In this document: positions 31,452 to 38,145 of the stretch, piece after piece | How positions within the stretch are numbered: position 1 is the stretch's first letter | Layout of the letters: every line of letters begins with the position of its first letter | Source of the DNA: Nitrospirota bacterium | Lineage (GTDB): Bacteria > Nitrospirota > Thermodesulfovibrionia > Thermodesulfovibrionales > UBA6898 | Direction: 5' to 3' | Assembly (NCBI GenBank): GCA_021814475.1 | Contig: JAKAIE010000002.1 | Location: forward strand, 1 to 64,000 | DNA length: 64,000 nt | The notes under the pieces: model-generated | Told to the model about the DNA's origin: nothing | Databases searched by the model: none | Seen by the model: only the letters and a program-made list of their open reading frames with translations | Program-made: the position numbers and the translations under genes

Positions 31452-33092
31452 ATGAATCAGCTGCAGGCCGCTCTGATGTATTCACAGAAGATGAAATATT
31501 CCGTTATCCCTGTGGGCCGGGACAAGAAGCCGCTTATCAAATGGGAGGCGTACCAGAAACAAAGAGCCAATGAGCAGGAGATCAGGGCATGGGCTAAACA
31601 ATGGCCGGATATGAATATCGGAATTGTTACCGGCGTTGTCTCAGGGCTTGCAGTAATTGACGTAGACGACGCAGAACAGGCAGACCCTATACTTGATACC
31701 CTTTTGCCGGACTCAGTGCCAATACCGAGTGCACAGACACCCTCAGGCGGTAAGCATTACTATTTCACGATCACTGATGACAAGCTTTCAAATAATGCCC
31801 GGCTGATCCCCGGTGCCGATTTAAGGGCAAACGGCGGTTATGTCGTCGCCCCTCCCTCAGTTGGTGCCAATGGCAAGCCATACGCATGGATGCAGGGCCT
31901 TAGCATTGATGAGGTTATGCCTTCGCCCCTGCCCGCCGCCTATCTGCAGGCGCTCAAGCCTGCATGTATTAATAAAAATGTATTAATAAGAGAGGGGTGT
32001 AAGGATGCTTACATAAACGACTCTCTATCCTTCAAGCAGGGAACACGCGACAATGATATATTCCACGTTGCTAACTGCCTTGTCAAAGGCGGGATGAGTG
32101 ATGCTGAAATCCTGCAAGTTCTTGAAAAGATAGCACTTTCTTGCGAGCCACCTTTCCCGACTGATGAGCTTGAAGCAAAAATTCTCAGCGCAATTAAGCG
32201 GCAGGAGCACCGGGAAATCAACTTGACGAAGGAGGTTGAACAGTGGGTTTTCCTTACAGATGGTGACTTTTCTCTTACAGATGTTTACACCCACTTACAG
32301 AACATTACCGGCCTTACAAAACCTTACAAGAACGCAGTACAGCAGATTTTTCATAGACTGAAGAGCCGTGGAGTAGTCAGGAAGATCGGCAGCAAGAATG
32401 GTGTTTACCGTCGGATAGATACTGATGATTGCCCCGATATGGATATCGAGAACGTATCCACTGAAGCTCATCCTTTGCAGTTGCCTCTCAGGTTGCGTGA
32501 ACTGGTTAAGGTTATGCCCAAGAACATCATCGTTGTTGCCGGGGCGAAGTCTGCAGGCAAAACGGCCTTTCTCATGAATACCGCATATCTCAATCGGAAT
32601 TATAAAGAAGGGGTTTATTACTACAACTCCGAGATGGGGCCGGAGGAGCTGCGTATCAGAATAGATGAATTTGAAACGCCTTTATCGGAGTGGAAGAAGA
32701 TCAGATTCAAGGAGCGAACAAGCAACTTTGCTGATGTTATCAAGCTAAATCCTGACAGCATTCACATAATAGACTTCCTCGAAATGCATGATGATTTTTT
32801 CCGGGTAGCTCAGTATATCCGCGAAGTATACGACGCTTTAGGCAAGGGCATAGCTGTTATTGCGATTCAGAAGAATGCTGGTCAAGATTATGGCTTAGGT
32901 GGTGCTCGATCAATAGAGAAGGCTCGGCTTTATCTCTCCCTCGATTACGGAAAAATCAAAATCACCGATGCAAAGATATTTGCTAGAAAGAGCGTTAACC
33001 CTAGAGGGCTTGAATTGGAATACAAATTAGCGGGTGGCTGCAAATATGTAGAAGTCGGGGACTGGCTGACACCTGGGGAGGGGAGAAGATGA
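31452..33092 (+). CDS. Primase-polymerase (prim-pol) fused to RecA-like ATPase
   Basis: 546 residues. Residues 1-185 are an archaeo-eukaryotic primase/polymerase domain: 'IPVGRDKKPLIKWEAYQ', 'IGIVTGVVSGLAVIDVDD' (Asp70, Asp72) and 'SGGKHYYF' (His102). A primase C-terminal helical bundle and a winged helix (about 265-325) follow. From residue about 350 a RecA-fold ATPase has Walker A 'GAKSAGKT' near 363. This layout is common in replication proteins of phages, satellites and integrative plasmids. GGAGGG precedes ATG 31452. It should start replication of the excised element. Confidence 0.9.
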   Translation: MNQLQAALMYSQKMKYSVIPVGRDKKPLIKWEAYQKQRANEQEIRAWAKQWPDMNIGIVTGVVSGLAVIDVDDAEQADPILDTLLPDSVPIPSAQTPSGGKHYYFTITDDKLSNNARLIPGADLRANGGYVVAPPSVGANGKPYAWMQGLSIDEVMPSPLPAAYLQALKPACINKNVLIREGCKDAYINDSLSFKQGTRDNDIFHVANCLVKGGMSDAEILQVLEKIALSCEPPFPTDELEAKILSAIKRQEHREINLTKEVEQWVFLTDGDFSLTDVYTHLQNITGLTKPYKNAVQQIFHRLKSRGVVRKIGSKNGVYRRIDTDDCPDMDIENVSTEAHPLQLPLRLRELVKVMPKNIIVVAGAKSAGKTAFLMNTAYLNRNYKEGVYYYNSEMGPEELRIRIDEFETPLSEWKKIRFKERTSNFADVIKLNPDSIHIIDFLEMHDDFFRVAQYIREVYDALGKGIAVIAIQKNAGQDYGLGGARSIEKARLYLSLDYGKIKITDAKIFARKSVNPRGLELEYKLAGGCKYVEVGDWLTPGEGRR

Positions 33093-33310
33093 CAACCATG
33101 AAAGCCGAGTATGCAGCCTTCGGCGGGTGGCTTTCAGAGCGAGACATGATAGACCGTCATACGACCGCCTACAAGCGCGTCAGAGAGGCTATCGACACAA
33201 TGGATAGGGCTATGGTCAGGGGTGACGTTAAAGGCTTCCTTGAGGCCGTCAGAAACGCAAAATACTCATACATCGAAGCAGAAGAGGAAAGGACCACAAA
33301 TGAGAATTGA
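33089..33310 (+). CDS. Small element protein
   Basis: 73 residues, almost all helical ('YKRVREAIDTMDRAMVRGDVKGFLEAVRNAKYSYIEAEEE'), acidic at the C-terminus. It overlaps the primase gene by ATGA and runs into the next gene. No recognised domain; a protein-binding accessory of replication is possible. Confidence 0.65.
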   Translation: MTTMKAEYAAFGGWLSERDMIDRHTTAYKRVREAIDTMDRAMVRGDVKGFLEAVRNAKYSYIEAEEERTTNEN

Positions 33311-33506
33311 AGACCGTCTTAATAAACTGGAAAAGAAGATACCGCTTGCATCAACAAAGAGGCTGCATTCCGTAGAAGAATTGAAGGCGATAGCAGAGAC
33401 GATGCTGACGAAGACTGACGACGAACTGAAAAACAGAATGTTCACGCCTGATCAACTGCGGAAGATAGCTACGCAGTATCTACGGAGCCGGAACAATGGA
33501 CAGTAA
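33300..33506 (+). CDS. Small coiled-coil element protein
   Basis: 68 residues starting 'MRIEDRLNKLEKKIPLAS', an amphipathic helix, then 'VEELKAIAETMLTKTDDELKNRMFTPDQLRKIATQYL'. The beginning resembles that of the gene at 33876 ('SRRIEKLEQALPET'), so the two may share a short N-terminal coiled coil. I start at ATG 33300 with AAAGGA before it. Function unknown. Confidence 0.65.
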   Translation: MRIEDRLNKLEKKIPLASTKRLHSVEELKAIAETMLTKTDDELKNRMFTPDQLRKIATQYLRSRNNGQ

Positions 33507-33879
33507 TCGTCAGAATCTTACACTTCCACCGAATCAGGCGCGGGCTATCCCGCTTATTCTTTCTGCCAGGAATATAGCAGAGGGATGCAAGAAGGCCAGG
33601 ATATCACGGGATACCTTTTACGACTGGTCGCGGCAGCCTGAATTTAAGGCAGAGTTTTACAGGCAGCGTCAGGAGATCATAGACGCGGCAACTCATGAAC
33701 TGAGGATGACCGTCGGGGATGCCGTCAACACTCTCCGGGAGCTTCTGACCAGTAATGAAGATAGCGTGAGACTGAGAACAGCGCAGACCCTACTTGAAAA
33801 CATCCTCAAGTTTACCGAACTGCAGGACGTACAGGAAAGGCTAGCAGCGATCGAGCAACGAATGGAGGCCGGCAGATGA
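33496..33879 (+). CDS. HTH protein resembling phage terminase small subunit / phBC6A51 type
   Basis: 127 residues. The N-terminal half is a helix-turn-helix: 'PLILSARNIAEGCKKARISRDTFYDWSRQPEFKAEFYRQR'. The rest is long helices ending in 'LQDVQERLAAIEQRME', like an oligomerisation coil. The layout matches HTH proteins found with transposase-like or terminase small-subunit genes. If it is a TerS-like packaging protein, the element would be a phage satellite; a DNA-binding regulator is the alternative. Confidence 0.68.
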   Translation: MDSNRQNLTLPPNQARAIPLILSARNIAEGCKKARISRDTFYDWSRQPEFKAEFYRQRQEIIDAATHELRMTVGDAVNTLRELLTSNEDSVRLRTAQTLLENILKFTELQDVQERLAAIEQRMEAGR

Positions 33880-34124
33880 GGAATAACTTCAGCAGGCGGA
33901 TCGAGAAACTTGAACAAGCCCTGCCCGAAACGTCTCTTGATGAGACTAATGTTGCTATGCTCAGCGATGGGCGATCATATTATCAGGGGATAATCTATGA
34001 CAATTGGGAGGATATCCCGCGCCCTCTTTCGTCTAGTAACTTCGGGAATGACAGCGTATATGAAATGCCGTACCTTCTCACGCCCGAAGCAGAAAAACGC
34101 CTTCTGGAAAGGCTTCAGTCATGA
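33876..34124 (+). CDS. Hypothetical element protein
   Basis: 82 residues. It begins with 'FSRRIEKLEQALPE', like the gene at 33300, then has 'DGRSYYQGIIYDNWEDIPRPLSSSN' and ends in 'LLTPEAEKRLLERLQS'. No domain recognised. ATGA overlaps on both sides tie it to the TerS-like and nuclease genes. Confidence 0.6.
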   Translation: MRNNFSRRIEKLEQALPETSLDETNVAMLSDGRSYYQGIIYDNWEDIPRPLSSSNFGNDSVYEMPYLLTPEAEKRLLERLQS

Positions 34125-34417
34125 GCAACTGGAAGAGGCTTGAAAAGAAGGCAGCGGCTACCCTGGGCGGTACACGCAACAGCCGGGGCATGGATTTCAG
34201 TCTTTCCATTGGAGACGTTGAACATCCGCGTCTTTCTATCGAGTGCAAGTATCGGAACAAGATTAGCGGATTTCTGAAGGACGGGATAAAGCAGGCCGAA
34301 AGGTATTACCCTGAGAAGATCCCGGTCCTTGTCCTGAAGGAAAAGCATATGCGGGGGGAACTCGCAATACTCAAGCTGTCCGACTTTCAGAAGCTCTTCG
34401 GGGCTATCGGAGAATAG
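34121..34417 (+). CDS. PDDEXK-type nuclease (resolvase-like)
   Basis: 98 residues. The catalytic pattern is visible: Asp25 in 'RGMDFSLSI' followed by Glu41-x-Lys43 in 'LSIECKYRNK', with a beta strand and a helix on each side ('IKQAERYYPEKIPVLVLKEKHM'). The small size fits a Holliday-junction resolvase-like or restriction-like fold of phage elements. It probably trims or resolves DNA during replication of the element. It is followed eight bases later by the integrase. Confidence 0.8.
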   Translation: MSNWKRLEKKAAATLGGTRNSRGMDFSLSIGDVEHPRLSIECKYRNKISGFLKDGIKQAERYYPEKIPVLVLKEKHMRGELAILKLSDFQKLFGAIGE

Positions 34418-34424
34418 GCGGTCT

Positions 34425-35654
34425 GTGTCCGGCACCTTGACAGATATCGAGGCGATTGCTTATCTTCTCAATCAAGGGAATGAGGAGAAGATGAAGGGAA
34501 CGATCCGGCCTATCAGCAGTCAAAGCAAATGCCCTACCTGCAAAAGGCTATTTGAGGAAGTCTCTAAAATCGGGTATATCTGCAAGGAACACATGACGAT
34601 ACCGAGGAAGTTCTATATTGACCTATGGCATGAAGGGACCCGTATCAGAATCTTCACCAACAAATATGACAACCCCCTTGATAGTTATTCGGCTGCAAAG
34701 TCATTACTGAAACAGATCAACACTGACATTGATAACCGCACGTTTGACCCTACCCATTTTGTCAGAAAAGACAGGGAGAACTATTACCTTGAAGCGAGGT
34801 GGAACGAGTTTGTAAAGAAGCACACGAACCGGAAATACTCTCAGCAGTTAGATTTTGCAAAGGGATATATCTTCAGGCATTTCAGCATATCCCATGATAT
34901 CAGGGACATCAAGCAAAGTGATATTACCCTGTTTGCAGAGGCCCTGCCCGGTATGGCAAAGAAAGGGCTTGGCGGAAAGAGTATCAAGAATATTGTCGGG
35001 GTCCTGCTATCCCTGATCAACTACAATCACAGCCTGGGGGTAACATCTTCAAAGCTGACCCTGCCGAAGATCGAAGTTACGAAGAAGGTTAAGAATATCC
35101 CGGAGGTATCAGAAAGCCTGAAGATAATCAGTCATATCCCGGAAGAATGCCGGCTGATATTCCTGTTCCTGATAACGCACCTTTGCAGGCCTGCAGATGC
35201 AAGGGCATTGCAGGCCAGACACTTCGACTTCGAGAACAACACTGTCACTATTGAACTGGGCTTTTCCGGCAATGTCCTGTCATCGACAAAGACAAAGAAG
35301 CCGTACACAATCCCCTTGCATGCAGCACTGAGGGAGAGAATCCGGGACCTCTGTATTACCTGTATGCCTAATGACTTTGTTTTCACCTATGAGGGAAAGA
35401 GATGGGCAGAAGCCAAGATAAGGGAGATATGGAACGCTGCAGCAGTCAAGGCCGGATCAGTGGTCACCTTCTATAACGGGGTCAAGCATGCGTCAGTGTC
35501 TCATGCGGCGAATGAATCAGGGGATATATACAGCACGTCAAAGCTGACAGGACATACCAATATAAGGACCACCCAAATTTACGCTGATAAGACCCGCCTG
35601 GAGAAGCTGAGAAAGATACAAGAGACAATCGTTATACCTGAAGGGCTACTATAG
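34425..35654 (+). CDS. int: Tyrosine recombinase (integrase) of the element
   Basis: 409 residues. Residues 35-57 hold a small Cys/His motif ('CPTCKRLFEEVSKIGYICKEH'), an AP2-like arm-binding region follows, then a core-binding domain (about 115-210) and a catalytic domain. Catalytic Arg is in 'LITHLCRPADARAL', a 'TGHTNIRTTQIYADK' segment gives the His and the nucleophile Tyr. At the second box the usual HxxR is 'NGVK', so His and Arg appear to be Asn and Lys. The start could be GTG 34425 or ATG 34491. It should insert the element at tRNA-Val. Confidence 0.9.
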   Translation: MSGTLTDIEAIAYLLNQGNEEKMKGTIRPISSQSKCPTCKRLFEEVSKIGYICKEHMTIPRKFYIDLWHEGTRIRIFTNKYDNPLDSYSAAKSLLKQINTDIDNRTFDPTHFVRKDRENYYLEARWNEFVKKHTNRKYSQQLDFAKGYIFRHFSISHDIRDIKQSDITLFAEALPGMAKKGLGGKSIKNIVGVLLSLINYNHSLGVTSSKLTLPKIEVTKKVKNIPEVSESLKIISHIPEECRLIFLFLITHLCRPADARALQARHFDFENNTVTIELGFSGNVLSSTKTKKPYTIPLHAALRERIRDLCITCMPNDFVFTYEGKRWAEAKIREIWNAAAVKAGSVVTFYNGVKHASVSHAANESGDIYSTSKLTGHTNIRTTQIYADKTRLEKLRKIQETIVIPEGLL

Positions 35655-35702
35655 ATGGACAAAGGAGGAAAATCTATTGAGCCTGCCAGGGGTACGAGGC
35701 CT

Positions 35703-35731
35703 TGACAAATAATTGCAGGCTTGCTAAAGTA
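35703..35731 (+). promoter_or_regulatory. Promoter of a hairpin RNA upstream of the NYN gene
   Basis: TTGACA (35703-35708), 17 bases, TAAAGT (35726-35731). The start site would be near 35738, 128 bases before the NYN start codon. Confidence 0.6.
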
Positions 35732-35737
35732 TTTTCA

Positions 35738-35840
35738 CAACCCCTCGGAGTGTAAGCCTCCGAGTTTTATAGCCCCTCACTTGTTGCTTAGAGTGAGCTT
35801 TATAGTCCCGGGGAACCAAGTGGTTCCCCGCTTTTGTTTC
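35738..35840 (+). ncRNA. Candidate structured RNA: three tandem hairpins
   Basis: Three stems in about 100 bases: CTCGGAG/CTCCGAG (35744-35764), CTCAC/GTGAG (35776-35797), CGGGGAACCA/TGGTTCCCCG (35809-35830). The first two modules share the frame CCCCTC...GAG-(T/C)TTTATAG, so they look like diverged repeats; the third ends in a U-rich run. No ORF of useful size is present. It may be a small RNA, or a leader or attenuator for the NYN-nuclease gene 25 bases downstream. I recognise no named family. Confidence 0.65.
35809..35840 (+). terminator. Terminator of the hairpin RNA
   Basis: A ten-bp stem CGGGGAACCA/TGGTTCCCCG followed by CTTTTGTTTC. It lies 25 bases before the NYN start, so transcripts from the upstream promoter would either end here or read through. 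Confidence 0.8.
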
Positions 35841-35865
35841 AATTTCTAATATTGGGGATTATATC

Positions 35866-36471
35866 ATGAAAATTAAGATCTTCATTGATTTTTGGAATCT
35901 TCAACTCTCCTGGAATGAATATCATGAAAGAATTGGCTCTTCATCGAGGGTTCAAATCCCTTGGCGTACGATGCCTCAAGTATTGTGCAATCATTTAGGA
36001 CAGGGTTCTGAGTATTTTGGCACGCATGTATATGCATCAATTAATCCGAAGAATCACAAAGACCGTAAATTGAGATCATTTCTGCAAACGATGGATATGT
36101 TTCCGGGATATAAAGTAATTGTGAAAGAGCGAAAGCCAGCAAAGGCAATAAAGTGCACTGATGAAGGTTGCCGTAAAGCCATAACCCATTGTCCTCACTG
36201 TGGCAAAGAGCTTATTAGAACAGTTGAAAAAGGCGTTGATACCTCTATAGCGATTGAGCTTTTCCATTATGCGCTGGATAATGTTTATGACAAAGCTATT
36301 TTGATTTCAAACGATGCTGACTTTGTTCCTGCCATAGAGTATATACAAAGACGTGGTAACCATATTATTCATGCTGGTTTCAAGAATCAAGCATTTGAAA
36401 TTAAGAAAGCCTGCTGGGATCATATTGATTTAGAGAACATAATGCCAGAATTATTAGCGCCCTCACCGTAA
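35866..36471 (+). CDS. NYN-domain (LabA/PIN-like) nuclease with inserted zinc ribbon
   Basis: 201 residues. NYN fold: Asp8 and Asn11 in 'IFIDFWNLQLSW', Asp125 in 'KGVDTSIAIEL', Asp150 and Asp152 in 'ISNDADFVPAIEYI', the acidic residues expected to hold the metal of an RNase. A four-Cys ribbon (C97, C102, C109, C112) is inserted before Asp125. Base composition is more A/T-rich than the rest of the element, a sign of recent transfer. It is preceded by a candidate hairpin RNA and by the integrase. A defence or RNA-decay role is inferred. Confidence 0.86.
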   Translation: MKIKIFIDFWNLQLSWNEYHERIGSSSRVQIPWRTMPQVLCNHLGQGSEYFGTHVYASINPKNHKDRKLRSFLQTMDMFPGYKVIVKERKPAKAIKCTDEGCRKAITHCPHCGKELIRTVEKGVDTSIAIELFHYALDNVYDKAILISNDADFVPAIEYIQRRGNHIIHAGFKNQAFEIKKACWDHIDLENIMPELLAPSP

Positions 36472-36548
36472 AATATATCTTCTGAACAAGTTGTAGTATC
36501 GGTAACAGTGCTTACTCTAGAAGTAGTTTGAGAAAAATTCTCCTGTCG

Positions 36549-36571
36549 CCGTCACCAGACCGTCACCACAA
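36549..36571. repeat. Arm-type direct repeat, right end
   Basis: Identical 23-base block to 26305-26327: two CCGTCACCA units separated by GA. It lies 43 bases inside attR. Confidence 0.75.
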
Positions 36572-36580
36572 CTATTTCCG

Positions 36581-36598
36581 ATGGCTTAAATACGCCAT
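36581..36598. repeat. Palindromic arm site, right end (variant)
   Basis: ATGGC-TTAAATAC-GCCAT, a near-copy of the palindrome at 26245-26264. Confidence 0.65.
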
Positions 36599-36613
36599 TT
36601 GAAGGGCCTTTTT

Positions 36614-36647
36614 ACTGGTTCAATCCCAGTATCGCCCACCATAACCT
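36614..36647 (+). repeat. attR: right 34-bp direct repeat
   Basis: Exact copy of 26190-26223 containing the tRNA T-arm and CCA end without the rest of the tRNA. It marks the right boundary of the element. Confidence 0.92.
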
Positions 36648-36665
36648 CTTGATTTGAAAGATTGT

Positions 36666-36685
36666 AAATGGCTTAAACTAGCCAT
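36666..36685. repeat. Palindromic arm site outside attR
   Basis: Identical to the 20-mer at 26245-26264, which lies inside the left end. Since it belongs to the element's left end, its presence to the right of attR indicates the left end of a second related element. Confidence 0.7.
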
Positions 36686-36755
36686 CCGCCTTCTAACCCT
36701 CTGTATGGTGTCGTGTACAGTATCGAACAGACCTGGATTTTCGAACTGGCGATAA

Positions 36756-36848
36756 TGCATCTGCACTCAGCTATACGCCGATAAGTCCCGTCGTGAGAAG
36801 CTGAGGGAGAAACAGAGGCCGATTATCATCCCTGAGGGCCTTCTGTGA
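36756..36848 (+). pseudogene. 3' remnant of a second tyrosine integrase
   Basis: An open stretch of 30 codons ending in TGA reads 'ICTQLYADKSRREKLREKQR' and then 'PIIIPEGLL'. This matches the C-terminus of the intact integrase (TQIYADKTRLEKLRKIQ.. ..VIPEGLL), including the catalytic Tyr. A stop codon lies directly upstream. It is outside attR, so it comes from another, mostly deleted element. Confidence 0.82.
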
Positions 36849-36897
36849 TCTGGCATGTGTGTTGTATAATAGGTTTGATGACGGAGGCAATGCCAGA

Positions 36898-37119
36898 ATG
36901 ACAAATTCATATACGGCAGTATACAGCAGAATATCTTCGGGCTATATGGGGCAGTTGGTCGAGTGGCCTGAAGTGGTTACAGAGGGCAAGACCATGGAAG
37001 AGTGCAGGGCGATGCTTGTCGATGCGCTCAAGGAGATGATTGAGGCATACCGGCAGCAGGGCAAGACGTCCCTTCATAATAGAGCAAGCGTACGCAGAAT
37101 CGGAAGGGGTGCCCAATGA
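36898..37119 (+). CDS. hicB: HicB-family antitoxin-like protein
   Basis: 73 residues with the HicB fold: 'YTAVYSRISSGYMGQLVEWPEVVTEGKTMEECRAMLVDALKEMIEAYRQQGK'. Start at ATG 36898 behind GGAGG. It overlaps the next gene by ATGA. There is no C-terminal DNA-binding HTH. HicB antitoxins neutralise HicA mRNA interferases; a second hicB and a truncated hicA follow. Confidence 0.85.
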   Translation: MTNSYTAVYSRISSGYMGQLVEWPEVVTEGKTMEECRAMLVDALKEMIEAYRQQGKTSLHNRASVRRIGRGAQ

Positions 37120-37319
37120 CATTTAAGGCTATAATTCATACTGCGGAAGAAGGCGGGTGGTGGGCTGAAGTGCCGGCTATACCCGGTTGCATGACACAGG
37201 CCGACACCTGGGATGAACTGCTCGTGAACCTCAAAGAAGCGATCACGGGATGTCTTTCCGTGGATATCGATAAAGCGGTCCTGCAACCTGATGATGAGAT
37301 ACTTGAAGTTGCTGTATGA
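37116..37319 (+). CDS. hicB: HicB-like antitoxin (short)
   Basis: 67 residues: 'FKAIIHTAEEGGWWAEVPAIPGCMTQADTWDELLVNLKEAI', the typical HicB core 'GG.w..V.a.PGC.tqgdt..E'. Overlaps its neighbours by ATGA on both sides, at the 3' end with the broken hicA. It is now without an intact toxin here. Confidence 0.88.
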   Translation: MTFKAIIHTAEEGGWWAEVPAIPGCMTQADTWDELLVNLKEAITGCLSVDIDKAVLQPDDEILEVAV

Positions 37320-37369
37320 AGAGCATTCCAGGTAAGCGACTCTGCAAGCTGGCAGAATTGCGAGGCTGA
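37316..37369 (+). pseudogene. hicA: Truncated hicA toxin
   Basis: 'MKSIPGKRLCKLAELRG' then TGA. The start is the classic HicA N-terminus (MKSIPGKxLCKLLE..G), overlapping hicB by ATGA, but the reading frame ends after 17 codons, before the catalytic His. Confidence 0.8.
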
Positions 37370-37420
37370 TCTGTAGGCAGGATCATCCCATTTTTCCCGC
37401 AGATATACGGCCTGTCGTTC

Positions 37421-37744
37421 CTACTGTACCGAGAACAACGGCTCCTGTATCTGCTCTCCCCGGCAGAGCGGACATCTGCCCGGTTTTTTCAGCCTGTCTC
37501 TCTTTTTGAAGACGAATCCGCATTTCAGGCACTCCGCAGGGGTGACGTGCAAGACGCGGCCTGCTCCGGAGAGGGATTTCATGATATGACCGAGGTGCTC
37601 ATAGACCTCTTTTTCGGAGACGGATACTTCGGCGGATATCTCCAGTGCGGAGAGCGTGCGACCATCGAGGGCGTGAATGATGTCGTGCCGCACAGTATCG
37701 AGGTGTTCCGCGGGAACGGGTTCCCGTCCCGGTCTCTTCCTCAC
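37421..37744 (-). CDS. HTH/zinc-ribbon transcriptional regulator
   Basis: 107 residues from GTG 37744 (GAGGAG upstream; the longer frame is not supported). The N-terminal half is a winged-helix-like 'RTLSALEISAEVSVSEKEVYEHLGHIMKSL'. The C-terminus is a zinc ribbon 'CLKCGFVFKKRDRLKKPGRCPLCRG', ending 'IQEPLFSV'. Proteins of this layout occur in delta-type bacteria as small regulators. It overlaps the small gene 37741-37899 by GTGA, so the two are co-expressed. Target unknown; copA lies about 1.3 kb away but the link is not shown. Confidence 0.82.
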   Translation of the reverse strand: MRKRPGREPVPAEHLDTVRHDIIHALDGRTLSALEISAEVSVSEKEVYEHLGHIMKSLSGAGRVLHVTPAECLKCGFVFKKRDRLKKPGRCPLCRGEQIQEPLFSVQ

Positions 37745-37899
37745 GCTGTCTCCTCGCTCTCTTCGTACATCGCCATGCGTATGCATTCGTGAACAGCATC
37801 TTCCACAGTATGTTCTTTTTTCTGGAGAACGGTCAGTTCGCGGGCGATCCGCTCCAGAAAAATCCGTTCCGACTCCGAAATATGCACAAGAAGTTCCAT
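37741..37899 (-). CDS. Small acidic protein (52 aa) co-transcribed with the regulator
   Basis: A short gene on the minus strand with GGAGGGG directly before ATG 37899. The product is helical: 'MELLVHISESERIFLERIAR' then 'ELTVLQKKEHTVEDAVHEC' and 'IRMAMYEESEETA'. Its stop overlaps the start of the HTH/zinc-ribbon gene (GTGA). A -10-like TATAAT lies at 37929-37934 (minus strand). No domain recognised; a regulator partner is the likely role. Confidence 0.72.
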   Translation of the reverse strand: MELLVHISESERIFLERIARELTVLQKKEHTVEDAVHECIRMAMYEESEETA

Positions 37900-38145
37900 G
37901 GCCCCTCCTTTCCTGGTGAGAATGGGATATTATATCAGGGTTGTGACTGAGGCGCCAGGCTACGTATGCCTGTCCGGGCGACGGAGACCGGGCTGTCCCA
38001 GGCTTGACAATTAGGGGGAGGCCTGTTACACCTGTTACATAATGTTCGCAGGGGCGGGGGCATGGTCTCCTATGAATCTGCTTGACAGCATGGCGTTGCA
38101 AGATGAAAAATACAATTATTTCCGATACCGGTGCGAGGAGAAAAG

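Larger units (their letters stand above)
26190..36647 (+). mobile_element. 10.4-kb integrative element in tRNA-Val (satellite-like)
   Basis: Bounded by exact 34-bp direct repeats (26190-26223 and 36614-36647), the left one being the tRNA 3' end plus flank. Inside are a tyrosine integrase, a serine recombinase with RHH repressor, a sigma-54 activator and promoter, a primase-polymerase operon, an HTH/TerS-like protein, a PDDEXK nuclease, a lipoprotein, small secreted proteins and a NYN nuclease. No capsid, tail, holin, relaxase or type IV secretion genes appear. The gene set resembles phage satellites (integrase, primase, TerS-like) or a cryptic integrative element; which one cannot be decided here. 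Confidence 0.88.

Noticed and set aside
36859-36897. Upstream extension of the first hicB
   Set aside because: The longer frame has no ribosome site; GGAGG precedes the ATG at 36898 and the HicB fold begins there.
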